Below, in pieces: positions 63,044 through 64,000 of a stretch of 64,000 bases of DNA (position 1 is the first letter of the stretch; every line of letters starts with the position of its first letter). The stretch covers positions 24,963,501-25,027,500 of the forward strand of contig NC_079881.1 in the NCBI RefSeq assembly GCF_029227915.1, given 5' to 3'. The DNA comes from Hydractinia symbiolongicarpus (lineage: Eukaryota; Cnidaria; Hydrozoa; Anthoathecata; Hydractiniidae). Under the pieces are notes generated by a model. It worked only from the letters and a program-made list of their open reading frames with translations. It did not search any database and was not told the origin of the DNA. Made by a program: the position numbers and the translations under genes.

Positions 63044-64000
63044 GTATACAAAGAAAGTACCCAGGGAGTAAACTCATTTCCCGAACGATTCTTTAAATTA
63101 GTTTTCACCACTAAAACGCATGAGACTTGTAGTTTTCAAAAATGATTTTATTTTTGATGAGACGCTGAATAAAAGGAGTTTAATCTCCGGCAAATGAAAA
63201 CCCGCGATTTCCCGTAAATCCCGGGCTTGGCCCGTATAGTCGAATGTATACAAAGAAGGTACCCAGGGAGTAAACTCATTTCCCGAACGATTTTTTAAAT
63301 TATTTTTTTCACCACTAAGACGCATGAGACTTGTAGTTTTCAAAAATGATTTCATTTTTATGAGACGCTGAATAAAAGGAGTTTAATCGCCGGCAATTAA
63401 AAACCCGCGATTTCCCGTAAATCCCGGACTCGGCCCGTATAGTCAAAAGTATACAAAGAAAGTACCCAGGGAGTAAACTCATTTCCCGAACGTATTTTTA
63501 AATTATATTTTCACCACTAACACGCGTGAGACTTGTAGTCTTCAAACTTGTTTTCATTTTTGATGAGACGCTGAATAAAAGACGTTTAAACGCCGGCAAA
63601 CGAAAACCTGCGATTTCTCGTAAATCCCGGACTCGGCCTGTAAAGTCAAAAGTAAACAAAGAAAGTACCCAGGGAGTAAACTCATTTCCCGAACGATTTT
63701 TCAAATTATTTCTTCACCACTAAAACGCATGAGACTTGTAGTCTTCAAACTTGTTTTCATTTTTGCTGAGACGCTGAATAAAAGAAGTTTAATCGCCGGC
63801 AAACGAAAACCTGAGATTTCCCGTAAATCCCGGACTCGGCCCGTATAGTCAAAAGTATACAAAGAAAGTACCCAGGGTGTAAACTCATTTCCCGAACGAT
63901 TTTTTAAATTATTATTTCACCATTAAAGCCCATGAGACTTGTAGTTTTTAAAAATGTTTTCATTTTTGATGAGACGCTTAATGAAAGAGGTTTAATCGCC
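63044..64000 (+). repeat. 2,230-bp higher-order repeat, second copy, cut by the window edge
   Basis: The first 957 bases of a second copy of 60,814-63,043. The window ends inside a divergent unit just after GTTTAATCGCC, so the array continues to the right. Confidence 0.9.

Larger units (their letters stand above)
1..64000 (+). repeat. Satellite DNA array, ~203-bp unit, head to tail, fills the window
   Basis: The motif CATGAGACTTGTAG or a one-base variant recurs from base 89 to the right edge. Spacing is 201-203 bp except for 18 units of 160 bp and one of 211 bp. Measured starts in the first 2 kb are 90, 250, 451, 654, 857, 1059, 1262, 1464, 1624, 1827 and 2030. All units read in the same direction; I saw no inverted unit and no foreign insertion. 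By eye the sequence is about 40% GC, with the G+C concentrated in one core segment. The size and the higher-order duplications fit a eukaryotic centromeric, pericentromeric or subtelomeric satellite. The family is not one I recognise, and no flanking sequence exists here to place it on a chromosome. Confidence 0.97.

Noticed and set aside
90-63723. Many 60-122-codon open frames on both strands, with similar predicted products such as MRLVVFKNDF... and MGNEFT...
   Set aside because: They are the satellite unit read in frame. The 203-bp unit is not a multiple of three and has stops in every frame; frames open only where a deletion or one-base indel joins two units. The longest (41,667-42,029 and 42,127-42,495, minus strand) cross the boundary between two units in the same way. 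There is no conserved protein motif, and nothing indicates selection on the reading frame.
1-64000. CRISPR-like regular repetition
   Set aside because: The whole 203-bp unit repeats with graded divergence; there are no short constant repeats separating unique spacers, and no cas genes.
1-64000. CENP-B box (TTCG....A..CGGG) in the unit
   Set aside because: The reverse strand of the core gives TTCGTTTGCCGGCGA, which keeps TTCG but lacks the required A and the CGGG at the right spacing. Other TTCG sites fit no better.
1-64000. Telomere-type repeats, rDNA spacer, or Pol III A/B boxes (TGGCCGTATAG and AGTCGAATG)
   Set aside because: There are no short telomere-type tandem motifs and no rRNA sequence. 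The A-box and B-box resemblance misses key positions, and the motifs vary freely between units.

Overview
The window is one uninterrupted block of satellite DNA. From base 1 to base 64,000 the same unit of about 203 bp is repeated head to tail, always in the same orientation, roughly 320 times (estimated from a mean spacing of about 202.6 bp). I found no protein-coding gene, RNA gene, transposon, CRISPR array or unique sequence between the units. Megabase-style tandem arrays of this kind, with higher-order repeats, are typical of eukaryotic nuclear heterochromatin (centromeric, pericentromeric or subtelomeric). I do not recognise the family, so the organism cannot be named beyond a eukaryote with large satellite arrays.

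Each unit, phased on its recurrent CATGAGACTTGTAG, has four parts. First comes an A/T-rich 22-bp dyad near offset 17-38. Second is a CpG-rich core at about offset 63-110 containing AATCGCCGG, CAAACGAAAA and CCCGCGATT. Third is a GTATAC-containing segment. Last is an A/T-rich end (TTTAAATTA...TTTT, CACCACTAAAACG). Variants at a few diagnostic sites define subfamilies, and these are not spread evenly. Short 160-bp units with a 43-bp deletion occur only in the first 21 kb. CGTACGCAGGG units occur only at about 33.7-44.3 kb. Units with a perfect core hairpin occur only after about 44.5 kb. A divergent CTTCAAACTTG subfamily occurs only after 57.6 kb.

Above the unit level the array is a nested set of duplications, and their offsets are whole numbers of units. 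About 951-16,078 and 16,078-26,609 appear to be two colinear copies of one large block, whose lengths differ because each copy was locally expanded afterwards (3.9-kb and 1.37-kb duplications in the first, a 1.74-kb duplication in the second). Then 26.1-31.3 kb holds a 2,832-bp (14-unit) duplication, and 28,962-39,891 holds two almost identical 5,465-bp (27-unit) copies. Further right are duplications with offsets of 3,448, 1,013, 1,214, 3,605 and 2,230 bp, the last running off the right edge. This is the pattern expected from repeated in-register unequal exchange or amplification.

No genes act together here. The many short open frames are by-products of the repeat and differ between regions only because single-base and indel variants open or close frames. 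Features worth testing are the two dyads within each unit, the independent core changes that create perfect inverted repeats, and two different deletions that both remove a net 43 bp.
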